The notes under the pieces: model-generated
Seen by the model: the letters and a program-made list of their open reading frames with translations, nothing else
Databases searched by the model: none
Told to the model about the DNA's origin: nothing
Program-made: the position numbers and the translations under genes
Origin: Phytoactinopolyspora mesophila
GTDB lineage: Bacteria > Actinomycetota > Actinomycetes > Jiangellales > Jiangellaceae
Length of the DNA stretch: 64,000 nt
Assembly: GCF_010122465.1 (NCBI RefSeq)
Contig: NZ_WLZY01000001.1
Location: 930,001-994,000 of the forward strand
Reading direction: 5' to 3'
Shown: one piece after another, positions 25,871-34,025 of the stretch
Layout of the letters: every line of letters starts with the position of its first letter
How positions within the stretch are numbered: the stretch's first letter is position 1

Positions 25871-27630
25871 CGGCTCACCCCCGCCGCGTCGAGCAACTGG
25901 CCGAACCTGCTGTGGGGGTCGGCGGCCAGGTCATCACGTCGCCCGTACTCCACGATCCGGCCGTCGTCGACCACCGCGATCTTGTCGACTCGGGCCAGTG
26001 ACGAGAGCCGATGCGCGATCAGCACTCCGGTGCGCTCGGCCAGCAGCTGGTCGATCGCCGCGTCGATGCGCAGCTCGGTTGCCGGATCGAGGCGGCTGGA
26101 CGCTTCGTCCAGGACGACCACCCCGGCGTCGGTGAGGAACGCTCGGGCGAACGCGAGCAGCTGTGCCTCGCCCGCCGAAACCCCGCTGCCCTGCTGGGCC
26201 AATACCGTGTCGAGACCGTCGGGCAAGGCGGCGAACCAGTCGGCTAGGCCCACATCGGTGAGCACGGCCCGCAGCCGATCGTCACCAAGGTGGTCCGGGT
26301 CCTCGTCCGCGTCCCTGAACAGGGTGAGGTTATCCCGCACGCTCGCGGCGAAGAGCTGGACGTCTTGCGTGACGATGCCCACCCTCCGGTGCACCGACGC
26401 AAGGCCCACATCACGCAGATCCACGCCGCCCACGCGCACGGTGCCGGTTGTGGGGTCGTACAGCCGGAGCACCATCCTGGCGATGGTGGTCTTGCCACTA
26501 CCGGTGCGCCCGACCAGACCGAGCGTTTCGCCGGGTTCGAGGTAGAGGTTGACCTCGGTGAGGACCTGTTCGTCGTCGTCCGGGTAGGCGAAGCCCACGT
26601 TCTGCATCTCGACGCTGAGCGGGCCGGCTGGCGGCAGCTCCCGCGGCTGGTCGGGTTCGGCCAGGGTGCGCTGCTCGGCAAGCAGTCCCCCGACCCGGGC
26701 AACGGCCGCCAGCGCCCGTTGGTAGTTCTTCAACTGGTCGATGAGCCGTTCGAAGGGTGTACGCACCATCTGCATGTATTGGAACAACAGCACGGCGGTT
26801 CCGACGGTGAGCGTCCCGGCCTGCTGGGTCCACGCCGCCATGCCGAGCATGAGCGCGGTGCCGACGGCGAAGGCCAGTGTCGTCCCCGCATACAGACCAC
26901 CGCTGATCTTCTCGGCGCGCAGATCCGCGCGGTACAGCCGCGCGCTGCTTTGGTGGAAGCGGTTCACCACGTGTGCCCCGGCGCCGTTGGCGCGAATGTC
27001 CTCGGCACCGGCCAGCCGCTCCTCCAGGTTGCCGAACAACGCCGCATGCCGTTCCCGCGTCCGCGTCGCGGCCGGTACCGCGAGCCGCTGAGCCCGCATC
27101 ATGCCGAAGCCCAGGAGCAGGCAGTACGCCAGCAAAACGCCGCCGATACGCGCGTCGACGGTGAACACGACCACGATCACGCCGAGCAGCAACAAGATGC
27201 TGACGACCACATCCAGGAGGAACGCCACCACGAACTGAGCTAATGCGTCCACATCACCGTCCACGCGTTCGATCATCTCCCCCGGCGTGCGCTGACCGTG
27301 GTAGGCCATGTCGAGACCCAGCGCGTGCGCGGCCAGCAGCTCACGCAGCCGGTTGGTGCCGTCCCAGGCCAGCTGGCTGGCCAACCACGCGGTCAGCAGC
27401 CGGGCAACCTGGCCGGACACCGCCAGGCCGAGGTATCCGAGCGCGATCAAGGTGAGCGTTTGGAGGCTGTCGCCGGCGATGGCGCCGTCGACGAAGCTGC
27501 GAGTCAGCAACGGCGCGAGCAGCGGCAGCACGGTGGTGGCCGCCACCAGAACGATCAGCACGACGGTTGCCCGAGGTCCCGGCCGGAGCGTGCTCAGGAC
27601 GGTGCGACGGGCATCTGTGGGGGAAGTCAT
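25867..27630 (-). CDS. Heterodimeric ABC exporter, catalytic subunit
   Basis: First gene of the exporter pair, 587 residues. The transmembrane domain (~20-320) contains ERVDGDVDALAQFVVAFL, the usual intracellular coupling region. The ATPase domain has Walker A GRTGSGKTTIARMVL, a deviant signature VSAGEAQLLAFARAF, and Walker B VVVLDEASSRLDP with the catalytic Glu. Complementary degeneration with the second subunit supports an obligate heterodimer. It overlaps that subunit by 4 nt. No regulator is adjacent. Confidence 0.9.
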   Translation of the reverse strand: MTSPTDARRTVLSTLRPGPRATVVLIVLVAATTVLPLLAPLLTRSFVDGAIAGDSLQTLTLIALGYLGLAVSGQVARLLTAWLASQLAWDGTNRLRELLAAHALGLDMAYHGQRTPGEMIERVDGDVDALAQFVVAFLLDVVVSILLLLGVIVVVFTVDARIGGVLLAYCLLLGFGMMRAQRLAVPAATRTRERHAALFGNLEERLAGAEDIRANGAGAHVVNRFHQSSARLYRADLRAEKISGGLYAGTTLAFAVGTALMLGMAAWTQQAGTLTVGTAVLLFQYMQMVRTPFERLIDQLKNYQRALAAVARVGGLLAEQRTLAEPDQPRELPPAGPLSVEMQNVGFAYPDDDEQVLTEVNLYLEPGETLGLVGRTGSGKTTIARMVLRLYDPTTGTVRVGGVDLRDVGLASVHRRVGIVTQDVQLFAASVRDNLTLFRDADEDPDHLGDDRLRAVLTDVGLADWFAALPDGLDTVLAQQGSGVSAGEAQLLAFARAFLTDAGVVVLDEASSRLDPATELRIDAAIDQLLAERTGVLIAHRLSSLARVDKIAVVDDGRIVEYGRRDDLAADPHSRFGQLLDAAGVSR

Positions 27631-27733
27631 GGCAGGGGCTTGATGCTACGTTCGCCCGCGGCACCCGGCAACGGATTTTTCACCGACTCTGGCGACGACA
27701 ATGTTGCCCGCCATGCAGGTCGCGCATGCTGGC

Positions 27734-28310
27734 TTAGGCAGGCAGGTGACATAGATGTTTGAGTACCCGCTGCGCGAATGCTGGGCAGCCTGCGTCCCGC
27801 AACGCGTCGGCCAAGCTCTTCGCACGCGGCTTGCGGGCCCAATACTTCTCTTGCTTGCGCGTGACCGCTCGGACATGACGCGGAGCAGAGTCGTCCACGA
27901 GAACCAGGAAGCTATCAGCGCTGTGCACCTCATACGCCAAGCTGTCCAGATCGATTCCGTCTGATCGGAAGTCGCCGTCTCCAGTAATCATGTACGTGGC
28001 GTCTGCAGCGATCGCGGCGGCGTGGACGTGCTGATCGTGTGGGTCCGATCCAGGGAACGAGCCGTCGATCACAAAATCGACGATTCGCCCGCCCTCCAAC
28101 GAATTGGCGATCTGGTCGCGGATAGTGGTGATGACGCCACCCGGAACTGTGGGATTGTCGCGACGATAGTGGTAAATGGCCTCGGCCAGGATGTCCTACC
28201 TCGTACATTCCCCCGCGCGACTCCAGCTGCAGAAGGATCAGCCAGTCACGAAGCGTCTTGGACTACAGTACGTTCGCGTCGACGAGTACCCGGGAAGTCA
28301 CCCCTGACAC
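27734..28310 (-). pseudogene. Disrupted PIN-domain toxin gene
   Basis: Read from the GTG at 28310, the start SRVLVDANVL then a TAG (28263-28265) where a Tyr or Phe codon would be expected, then SKTLRDWLILLQLESRGG, is a typical PIN N-terminus with its first acidic residue. After GMYEV, near 28190-28206, the frame shifts. DILAEAIYHYRRDNPTVPGG and the rest of the domain (VDFVIDGSFPGSDPHDQHVHAAA through ITGDGDF) continue in another phase to the TAA at 27734. A nonsense codon plus a frameshift, probably a small deletion of the usual residues between EV and DIL, means no functional RNase. It sits 16 nt behind an intact antitoxin gene. Confidence 0.8.
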
Positions 28311-28325
28311 GTTAGCGGTAGGTGA

Positions 28326-28736
28326 CTACTCCACGCCGTGCTGATCTTCAAGCTGACGAAGCTCCTCGAACGCCGCCCGCTGACGCTCCAGCCGAGCCCG
28401 GCGAAACTCCAAGACGTCGGCGAGCTTGAGCCGGTGATGGCTTCCAACTTTGTGAGCTGCGATCTCACCGTCGCGTATCATCCGGACGAGTGTCGGGCGG
28501 GACACTCCAAGCTCCCCAGCTGCAACTGTCGTCGTGAGTTCACTCGGGAGCGACTTAAGCGTCAGGCTCCCACCCTCGGCGACTCTCCGAAGTACCTCCC
28601 GCAGAAGAATGCCCAGCTCGGCAGGCACCTCGACCGTTGTCTCCTCACCGATAGCAGTGAACCGGGGATCCGGGGTCTGCGCGACCAGCTCACGGGCCAG
28701 TCGCTCCTGGCGTTCCGACACGGTAACCGTAGACAT
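28326..28736 (-). CDS. Antitoxin-like DNA-binding protein (excisionase-type helix-turn-helix)
   Basis: A 136-residue protein with a MerR/excisionase-type DNA-binding domain (LGVSRPTLVRMIRDGEIAAH followed by KVGSHHRLKLADVLEFRRAR) and an acidic C-terminal helix ending EDQHGVE. This type is usually the antitoxin partner of PIN toxins in actinobacteria. The ATG at 28736 has GGAAGG 6 nt upstream. Its toxin gene directly downstream is disrupted, so the antitoxin is an orphan and may persist by autoregulation or by controlling other loci (inference). Confidence 0.78.
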   Translation of the reverse strand: MSTVTVSERQERLARELVAQTPDPRFTAIGEETTVEVPAELGILLREVLRRVAEGGSLTLKSLPSELTTTVAAGELGVSRPTLVRMIRDGEIAAHKVGSHHRLKLADVLEFRRARLERQRAAFEELRQLEDQHGVE

Positions 28737-28752
28737 GGCACCTTCCCCCAGA

Positions 28753-28804
28753 TACTTACGCTCACAAGTGCAAGTACTTACATTTACATCCGCAAGTAGC
28801 TTGC
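28753..28804 (-). promoter_or_regulatory. Repeat-rich promoter/operator region of the antitoxin gene
   Basis: An AT-richer patch with three CAAGT repeats on the plus strand, a TGCAAG...CTTGCA pair and AAGTACTT, just upstream of the antitoxin SD. This fits an autoregulated toxin-antitoxin promoter. Individual promoter boxes are not clear. Confidence 0.4.
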
Positions 28805-28836
28805 ATCCCAGGGTACGCATACCCTCCACGCTGGTG

Positions 28837-29907
28837 TCACGGTCTGGACAGGACGGAGGCGATGTCGTAGCTGACCGGCTCTTGGAGCTGGTCATAGGTG
28901 CAGCTGAGCGGGTCCCGGTCGGGGCGCCAGCGGCGGAACTGCGCGGTGTGCCGCAATCTGGTTCCCTGCATGTGGTCATAGGCGACTTCGACGACGAGTT
29001 CGGGGCGCAAAGGCTGCCACGACATGTCCTTGCCCGCGTTCCACCGGCTCTGCCCGCCCGGCAGTCGCGAATCCTGGTGTGCCTCGGCGCGCGCCCATTC
29101 GGCCCATGGGTGCTCGGAGAAGACCTCGTCGCCCATCCGGTATGGCTCCAGCTCTTCAACCAGCTCGGCCCGGCGTTTCATCGGGAACGACGCGCTGACC
29201 CCGATGAAGTGCAGGACGCCGGCGTCGTCGTACAAACCCAGAAGGAGTGATCCGACCACACCGCCGCTCTTGTGCCAGCGGAACCCGGCTACCACGCAGT
29301 CGGCGGTGCGGTCATGTTTGATCTTGGTAAGAATGCGCTCACCGGGGCGATACGGGTCTTCGAGTTTCTTGGCGATGAGGCCGTCCAGACCGGCGCCTTC
29401 GAACTGGTCGAACCACTGCTCGGCCTCGCCGGCGTCCGTGGTGGCCTGTGTGAGGTAGATCGGCGCGCCCGCATCGGCCAGCGCGGCCGCCAGCGCCTCG
29501 CGACGCTGCGCGAACGGCTGCTCCATGTGGTTCACATCGTCCAGCGCGAGCAGGTCGAAGGCGACGAAGCTCGCCGGAGTGCGCTCGGCGAGCTCACGCA
29601 CGCGCGAGTCAGCTGGGTGAATCCGGTCAAGCAGGCGCTCGAAGTCCAGGTGATGGTCGGTGACGATGATGATCTCGCCGTCGACGACGCAGCGCCGCGG
29701 CAGATGAGCGCGGGCCGCCTCCGCGAGCTCGGGGAAGTAGCGCGTCATCGGCCGCTCGTTACGGCTGCCGATCTCGACCTCGTCGCCGTCGCGGAAGATG
29801 ATGGCCCGGAAGCCGTCCCACTTGCCCTCGTAATGCATGCCGGGTGGGATCTTCTTCGCAGACTTGGCCAGCATTGGCGAAACCGGCGGCATCACAGGTA
29901 AGTCCAC
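28837..29907 (-). CDS. ligC: ATP-dependent DNA ligase, LigC type
   Basis: Seals nicks using ATP; LigC acts in excision repair and backup end joining with primase-polymerases. The 356-residue product has motif I in YEGKWDGFRA with K29 as the adenylated lysine. It continues with GSRNERPMTRYFPEL, motif III-like FVAFDLLAL, LDGLIAKKLEDPY (motif IV), and the OB-domain LRPELVVEVAYDHMQG. The GTG at 29907 gives MDLPVMPPVSPMLAK, matching the family N-terminus as I recall it from the mycobacterial enzyme. TACATT lies 6 nt upstream and no SD is present, so the mRNA may be leaderless. It is divergent from a primase-polymerase pair. Confidence 0.9.
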   Translation of the reverse strand: MDLPVMPPVSPMLAKSAKKIPPGMHYEGKWDGFRAIIFRDGDEVEIGSRNERPMTRYFPELAEAARAHLPRRCVVDGEIIIVTDHHLDFERLLDRIHPADSRVRELAERTPASFVAFDLLALDDVNHMEQPFAQRREALAAALADAGAPIYLTQATTDAGEAEQWFDQFEGAGLDGLIAKKLEDPYRPGERILTKIKHDRTADCVVAGFRWHKSGGVVGSLLLGLYDDAGVLHFIGVSASFPMKRRAELVEELEPYRMGDEVFSEHPWAEWARAEAHQDSRLPGGQSRWNAGKDMSWQPLRPELVVEVAYDHMQGTRLRHTAQFRRWRPDRDPLSCTYDQLQEPVSYDIASVLSRP

Positions 29908-30123
29908 CTGAGTAATGTAGCGTGCCAATCGGCCCGGGCCTGCTGGGCAGACCGAAACTCTCACCGCCCGCGTCGAAGTATTTGCACCGGGAATGTAACG
30001 CTTTCCGGTACAAGACCTAACCGCATGGTCTCAACTCCCCCGCTTTGGTGGAATTTGGTGTCACGATGACGTAAGAGTCCTTGGATCGGCGGCACCGCCG
30101 ACCGGCATCAGGGAGGTACGCCA

Positions 30124-30660
30124 GTGTCGTACAAAGTCGTTGTCCTCGTCGAAGAGCCCGTCACCGAATGGGACGCCCGGCAGATCGTCGCTCTGCACAC
30201 CGATACTCCCGAACCCGTCCATTACTACGTCCTGATCCCGGTCGAAGACGCCGCGAGCCGCGTCGAATCGACTATCGGCTCGCTCGCCGCCAGCGAAGTC
30301 ATGGGAACCGCCGCGCTCTACCTCGATGAGGACGATCTCGAACGCGTCCATGAAGAGATCCGCAAGGCCAGCCGGCAGGCACTCGATGCCTCGGTCAACG
30401 CGTTCAGCCATCTCGGAGCGCAGGTGACCGGCGAGGTCACCGCCTCCGATCCACTCGACCGCCTGGCATCGCTGGTGCAGGAATGCGGCGCCGCCGAGGT
30501 GATCATCCTGACCCGTCCGCACGTCGTCGCCGAGCTGTTCCACATCGACTGGACGGCTCGCGCACGGCGTAAGCTCAAGGTGCCGGTGCTGCACCTGCTC
30601 GCCCAGTCCGAACCGGACTGGGAGTCGGAGGTGCGCAACCACGAAGATGACGACACCTGA
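30124..30660 (+). CDS. Hypothetical protein with universal-stress-like C-terminus
   Basis: A 178-residue soluble protein of unknown function. It alternates hydrophobic beta-strands (SYKVVVLVEE, VHYYVLIPVED, AAEVIILTRPHVVAELF, VPVLHLLAQ) with amphipathic helices, the pattern of a Rossmann-like/universal stress fold. The GGGAGG SD fits GTG 30124. Its stop overlaps the start of the primase-polymerase gene by 14 nt, so it is probably translated with it and may belong to the repair module. I do not recognise a named family. Confidence 0.6.
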   Translation: MSYKVVVLVEEPVTEWDARQIVALHTDTPEPVHYYVLIPVEDAASRVESTIGSLAASEVMGTAALYLDEDDLERVHEEIRKASRQALDASVNAFSHLGAQVTGEVTASDPLDRLASLVQECGAAEVIILTRPHVVAELFHIDWTARARRKLKVPVLHLLAQSEPDWESEVRNHEDDDT

Positions 30661-31753
30661 CTGCGTGGAAGCAGCGCAGGAGCGAGCGAACGGGGCCACC
30701 AAGGTGAATGAGCCGGTCTTCCTCGACATTGGCGGGCGCGAGGTCCGGGTGTCCAGCCCGGACAAGGTGTACTTTCCCGAGCGTGGCCTCACCAAGCTCG
30801 ACGTCGTCCGGTATTTCGTCGCCGTGGGCGACGGCCTCCTGAGGGCGTTACAGAACCGGCCCACCACCCTCGAGCGGTGGCCCGGCGGCGTGTTCGAGGG
30901 TGCGCGGTTGTCCACCCGGCAGGACAGCCGGGGAGACGCCTTCTACCAGAAACGGGTTCCCAAGGGCGCGCCGTCCTGGGTGGAGACAGCCCGCATCACC
31001 TTCCCCAGCGGCCGCCCCGCCGACGAGGTCTGCCCCACCGAGCTCGCCGTCGTCGCATGGGCGGCCAATCTCGGCACGCTCACCTTCCACCCCTGGCCGG
31101 TGCGGCGCGACCATCCCGATCACCCGGATCAGATGCGCATCGATCTCGATCCCCAGCCCGGCACCGATTTCGCCGACGCCGCGCGCGTTGCCCCGGAAGC
31201 CCGGGCGCTCCTGCAAGAACTCGGTCTGGATGCTTTCCCGAAGACGTCGGGCGGGCGCGGTTTGCATTTGTACGTCCCCATCGAGCCGAAATGGGACTTC
31301 GTCGAGGTACGGCGCGCGTTGATCGCTTTCGGGCGCGAGCTGGAGCGCCGGCTCCCGTCGTCGGTGACCATGTCCTGGTGGAAGGAAGAGCGCGGCGAGA
31401 AGATCTTCGTCGACTTCAACCAGATGGCTCGGGATCGCACGATCGCCTCGGCCTACTCCATCCGGCCGAATCCACGGGCAACCGTGTCGGCGCCGCTGAG
31501 CTGGGACGAGGTCGGCGACGTCACACCGGAGGATTTCGACATCACGACCATGCCGGAGCGGTTCTCCGACATCGGCGACCCACACGCGGTGATGGACGGG
31601 CACGCGTTCTCACTCGAGCCGCTGTTGGAGATGGCCGAACGTGATGCCCGTGACCACGACCTCGGCGATCTCCCCTACCCACCTGAGTATCCGAAGATGC
31701 CCGGCGAACCCATGCGAGTGCAGCCCAGCCGCGCCCGCGACACCAACGGGTAG
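30647..31753 (+). CDS. LigD-type DNA primase-polymerase (PolDom / Prim-PolC-like)
   Basis: Archaeo-eukaryotic primase-superfamily polymerase used in end joining and gap filling, able to insert ribonucleotides. The 368-residue product contains SSPDKVYFPERGLTKLDVV, the catalytic acidic pair in MRIDLDPQPG, the nucleotide-binding SGGRGLHLYVPI, and the third catalytic Asp in FVDFNQMARDRTIASAYS. There is no fused ligase or nuclease domain. The start at 30647 overlaps the upstream gene; GTG 30704 is an alternative that begins at the conserved part. With divergent ligC this resembles the mycobacterial LigC/Prim-PolC association. No ku gene is visible in the window. Confidence 0.88.
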   Translation: MTTPDCVEAAQERANGATKVNEPVFLDIGGREVRVSSPDKVYFPERGLTKLDVVRYFVAVGDGLLRALQNRPTTLERWPGGVFEGARLSTRQDSRGDAFYQKRVPKGAPSWVETARITFPSGRPADEVCPTELAVVAWAANLGTLTFHPWPVRRDHPDHPDQMRIDLDPQPGTDFADAARVAPEARALLQELGLDAFPKTSGGRGLHLYVPIEPKWDFVEVRRALIAFGRELERRLPSSVTMSWWKEERGEKIFVDFNQMARDRTIASAYSIRPNPRATVSAPLSWDEVGDVTPEDFDITTMPERFSDIGDPHAVMDGHAFSLEPLLEMAERDARDHDLGDLPYPPEYPKMPGEPMRVQPSRARDTNG

Positions 31754-31794
31754 CGGACCCGGCCACACGGATGCGCCCAGGGTGGTGGAGCGCG

Positions 31795-31800
31795 TAACGT
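31795..31800 (+). promoter_or_regulatory. -10 box of msrB, leaderless spacing
   Basis: TAACGT lies exactly 7 nt before the msrB ATG and there is no SD, the geometry of leaderless actinobacterial genes. Confidence 0.5.
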
Positions 31801-31807
31801 CGAAGAC

Positions 31808-32224
31808 ATGACGTACCCGGTGGAGAAGACCGACGACGAGTGGCGGGCCGAACTCTCTGCGGAGGAGTATTACGTGCTCCGCCAGGCAGGCACCGAGCGC
31901 CCTGGATCGAGCCCACTCGAACATCAGGATGACCGCCCGTACATGTACGAGTGCCGTGGCTGCGGAGCCGAGCTTTTCCAGAGCGCCACCAAGTTCGACG
32001 CCCACTGCGGATGGCCGGCGTTCTACGCGCCGCTGGCCGAAGACCGAGTCGAGCACATCGAAGACCGAAGCCTCGGGCAAGTCCGTACCGAGGTCCGGTG
32101 CGCACGTTGCGGATCGCATCTAGGGCACGTTTTCACCGGAGAAGGCTTCCCAACGCCGACCGATCAGCGGTACTGCATCAACGGGGTGGCTATGCGCCGC
32201 ATCGAGCCGCCAGAAGCGCGCTGA
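31808..32224 (+). CDS. msrB: Peptide-methionine (R)-S-oxide reductase
   Basis: Repairs oxidised methionine (R-epimer) using thioredoxin. The 138-residue protein has the two zinc CxxC pairs (ECRGCGAELF and CARCGSHLGHVF), FDAHCGWPAFYAPL, and the catalytic Cys in QRYCINGVAM near the C-terminus. Length and order of motifs are normal. Monocistronic. Confidence 0.95.
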   Translation: MTYPVEKTDDEWRAELSAEEYYVLRQAGTERPGSSPLEHQDDRPYMYECRGCGAELFQSATKFDAHCGWPAFYAPLAEDRVEHIEDRSLGQVRTEVRCARCGSHLGHVFTGEGFPTPTDQRYCINGVAMRRIEPPEAR

Positions 32225-32247
32225 GAGAACCTCCCGACGGCAGAAGT

Positions 32248-32303
32248 GTCTAGCAAGCTAGACGGCTGACCTGCTTGTTTAGCGATTTCAGTTGGGTTAG
32301 CAT
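32248..32303 (+). promoter_or_regulatory. Promoter and palindromic operator of the GntR gene
   Basis: TTGTTT (32275-32280), a 17-nt spacer and TAGCAT (32298-32303) precede the ATG at 32311 by 7 nt, implying a leaderless mRNA. Eleven nt upstream of the -35 box lies the palindrome GTCTAGCAAGCTAGAC (32248-32263, 7-bp arms), a good candidate for autoregulation by the GntR protein. Confidence 0.6.
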
Positions 32304-32310
32304 CGGCGTC

Positions 32311-32685
32311 ATGTCGGACCTTGCTCACGGTCGCCAACCGGTGCCAACCGATGCTTCGGACCCGTCCCAGCCCTCCGAGACCACACCCTTCGACGCCACG
32401 CTGACCGAAACGCCCGAGCCATCCGCCGCCCAACCCAGCGTCACCATTCCGGAATTCGACCCCGATGCCCGCGGCAACGGCTACGTCTACCTCAGGCTCG
32501 CCGATCATCTCGCGGCTCGCATCGAGGCGCGTGATCTGCCACCGGGCACTCAGTTGCCGGCCGAACGCGACCTCGCCATGCAGTACGGCGTCTCCATTGG
32601 AACAGTCCGGCGGGTTGCCGCCGAGCTGCGAAATCGTGACCTCATCCTGACACTTCCCGCGAAAGGTACATACGTTCGGCGCTGA
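32311..32685 (+). CDS. GntR-family regulator with a winged helix only
   Basis: A 124-residue protein. About 50 N-terminal residues are Pro/Ser/Thr-rich and probably disordered. The rest is a GntR winged helix (YVYLRLADHLAARIEARDLP, LPAERDLAMQYGVSIGTVRR, LTLPAKGTYVRR) and the protein stops directly after it. There is no FadR, HutC or MocR effector domain, so it cannot sense ligands in the usual way. The start is fixed by the promoter 7 nt upstream. A histidine kinase gene follows 28 nt later with its own -10 box. Confidence 0.8.
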   Translation: MSDLAHGRQPVPTDASDPSQPSETTPFDATLTETPEPSAAQPSVTIPEFDPDARGNGYVYLRLADHLAARIEARDLPPGTQLPAERDLAMQYGVSIGTVRRVAAELRNRDLILTLPAKGTYVRR

Positions 32686-32713
32686 TGTCAGCCCGGGACG
32701 CTAGCGTTGCCTC

Positions 32714-33970
32714 GTGACCACGACCTCTCCGCCAGGCAGGTCGGACCCTGATCTGCCCGGCCTGCTACCGGGGTTCCTGCTTGCTGAGCGCCCCGACGAG
32801 CCACAACATCCTGCTGTCGTGCGCCGCAGATCCGTCCGTGATTGGATCGTCGACGTCGTGTCGTTTCTCATCGCCGCTGGGATCGGCGCGGCCACACTCG
32901 CCGAAGAAGTCGGACGCGGCGATGGATTCACGGCTTGGCGGGCGACCGATCTCGTCATCGGCATAGTCGTCTGCTTCAGCTTGTGGTTCCGCCGGCGCTG
33001 GCCTATTCAGCTCGCGATAGCCGCCACCGTGACAGCGGCATTCGTCTCGACCAGCGGCGGGGCGGCCCTCGTCATGCTGTTCACGGTCGCGGTACACCGC
33101 CGGTTTCCCGCGGCCGCGGCCATCGCAGTCGCGAACATCTTCAGCGCCGCGGTCTACTACTGGATACACCCACCATCGGACTCCTGGACCGTGTCGTTCG
33201 TGTTCGCCACGTTGGTGTTCGTCGTCGCCGTCGTCTGGGGCATGTTCGTTCGTGCCCGGCGTCAGCTGGTCGTGTCGCTGCGGGAACGTGCCCGCCAAGC
33301 CGAGTCCGAAGCTCAGCTACGCGTCGAGCAGGCCCAGCAACGTGAACGCCAGCGGATCGCTCGTGAGATGCACGACGTGCTGGCCCATCGGCTGTCGCTG
33401 CTCAGCGTGCACGCCAACGCGCTCGCGTATCGCCGCGACGCCCCGGCCGAGGACGTCGCGCGGGTGTCCAACATCATCCGGGAGAGCGCACATCAGGCAC
33501 TCGAGGACCTGCGCGAGATCATCGGCGTCCTGCGCGCGCCGTCGGCCCACCCGGTGGCGGAGGACGAACCACAGCCAACGCTCGGCGACATCGCCGGTCT
33601 CGTGGACGAGTCGCGCCGGGCTGGGATGCGCGTCGCGGTCGACGACTGGCGAGACGCCGAAGCCCCATTGCAGCCGGCCGTCGACCGATGCGCCTACCGG
33701 GTCGTGCAGGAAGGCCTCACCAACGCCCGCAAGCACGCTCCCGGCGCAGCGGTGTCGATTGCCTTGGCCGGCACACCCGGCGACGCGCTCACGGTCAACG
33801 TCCGCAACGGAGCTCCCGCCGAGATCGTCCCGGCCGACCCCATCCCCGGCTCCGGCACAGGCTTGGTCGGACTCAACGAGCGCGTGGGCCTCGCGGGCGG
33901 AACCCTCAGATCCGGGCCCACCGCCGACGGCGGCTTCGCCCTCACCGCGGATCTGCCCTGGCCGAGTTAG
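32714..33970 (+). CDS. Sensor histidine kinase, NarL/DesK type, without an adjacent response regulator
   Basis: A 418-residue membrane kinase: about five hydrophobic segments between residues ~45 and 180, a coiled linker (RQAESEAQLRVEQAQQRERQ), and a HisKA_3 phosphoacceptor region AREMHDVLAHRLSLLSVHAN. A compact HATPase domain follows (QEGLTNARKHAPGA, GSGTGLVGLNERVGLAGG). The GTG at 32714 has TAGCGT 6 nt upstream and no SD, so it is probably leaderless. The next gene is convergent cydB; the expected LuxR-type response regulator is missing here. Confidence 0.88.
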   Translation: MTTTSPPGRSDPDLPGLLPGFLLAERPDEPQHPAVVRRRSVRDWIVDVVSFLIAAGIGAATLAEEVGRGDGFTAWRATDLVIGIVVCFSLWFRRRWPIQLAIAATVTAAFVSTSGGAALVMLFTVAVHRRFPAAAAIAVANIFSAAVYYWIHPPSDSWTVSFVFATLVFVVAVVWGMFVRARRQLVVSLRERARQAESEAQLRVEQAQQRERQRIAREMHDVLAHRLSLLSVHANALAYRRDAPAEDVARVSNIIRESAHQALEDLREIIGVLRAPSAHPVAEDEPQPTLGDIAGLVDESRRAGMRVAVDDWRDAEAPLQPAVDRCAYRVVQEGLTNARKHAPGAAVSIALAGTPGDALTVNVRNGAPAEIVPADPIPGSGTGLVGLNERVGLAGGTLRSGPTADGGFALTADLPWPS

Positions 33971-34025
33971 CAGTTCGCTGTCGAGCAGTTGTCGCGCTGA
34001 TGTGTACCTCCGACCGCCAGCTACC

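Noticed and set aside
24056-27630. cydDC-type transporter belonging to the cytochrome bd genes
   Set aside because: The pair lies about 7 kb from cydAB on the far side of unrelated genes, and its features fit a general heterodimeric exporter equally well.
28737-29159. Antitoxin with a 141-residue N-terminal extension
   Set aside because: The extension overlaps ligC antisense; ATG 28736 has a good SD and starts the normal domain.
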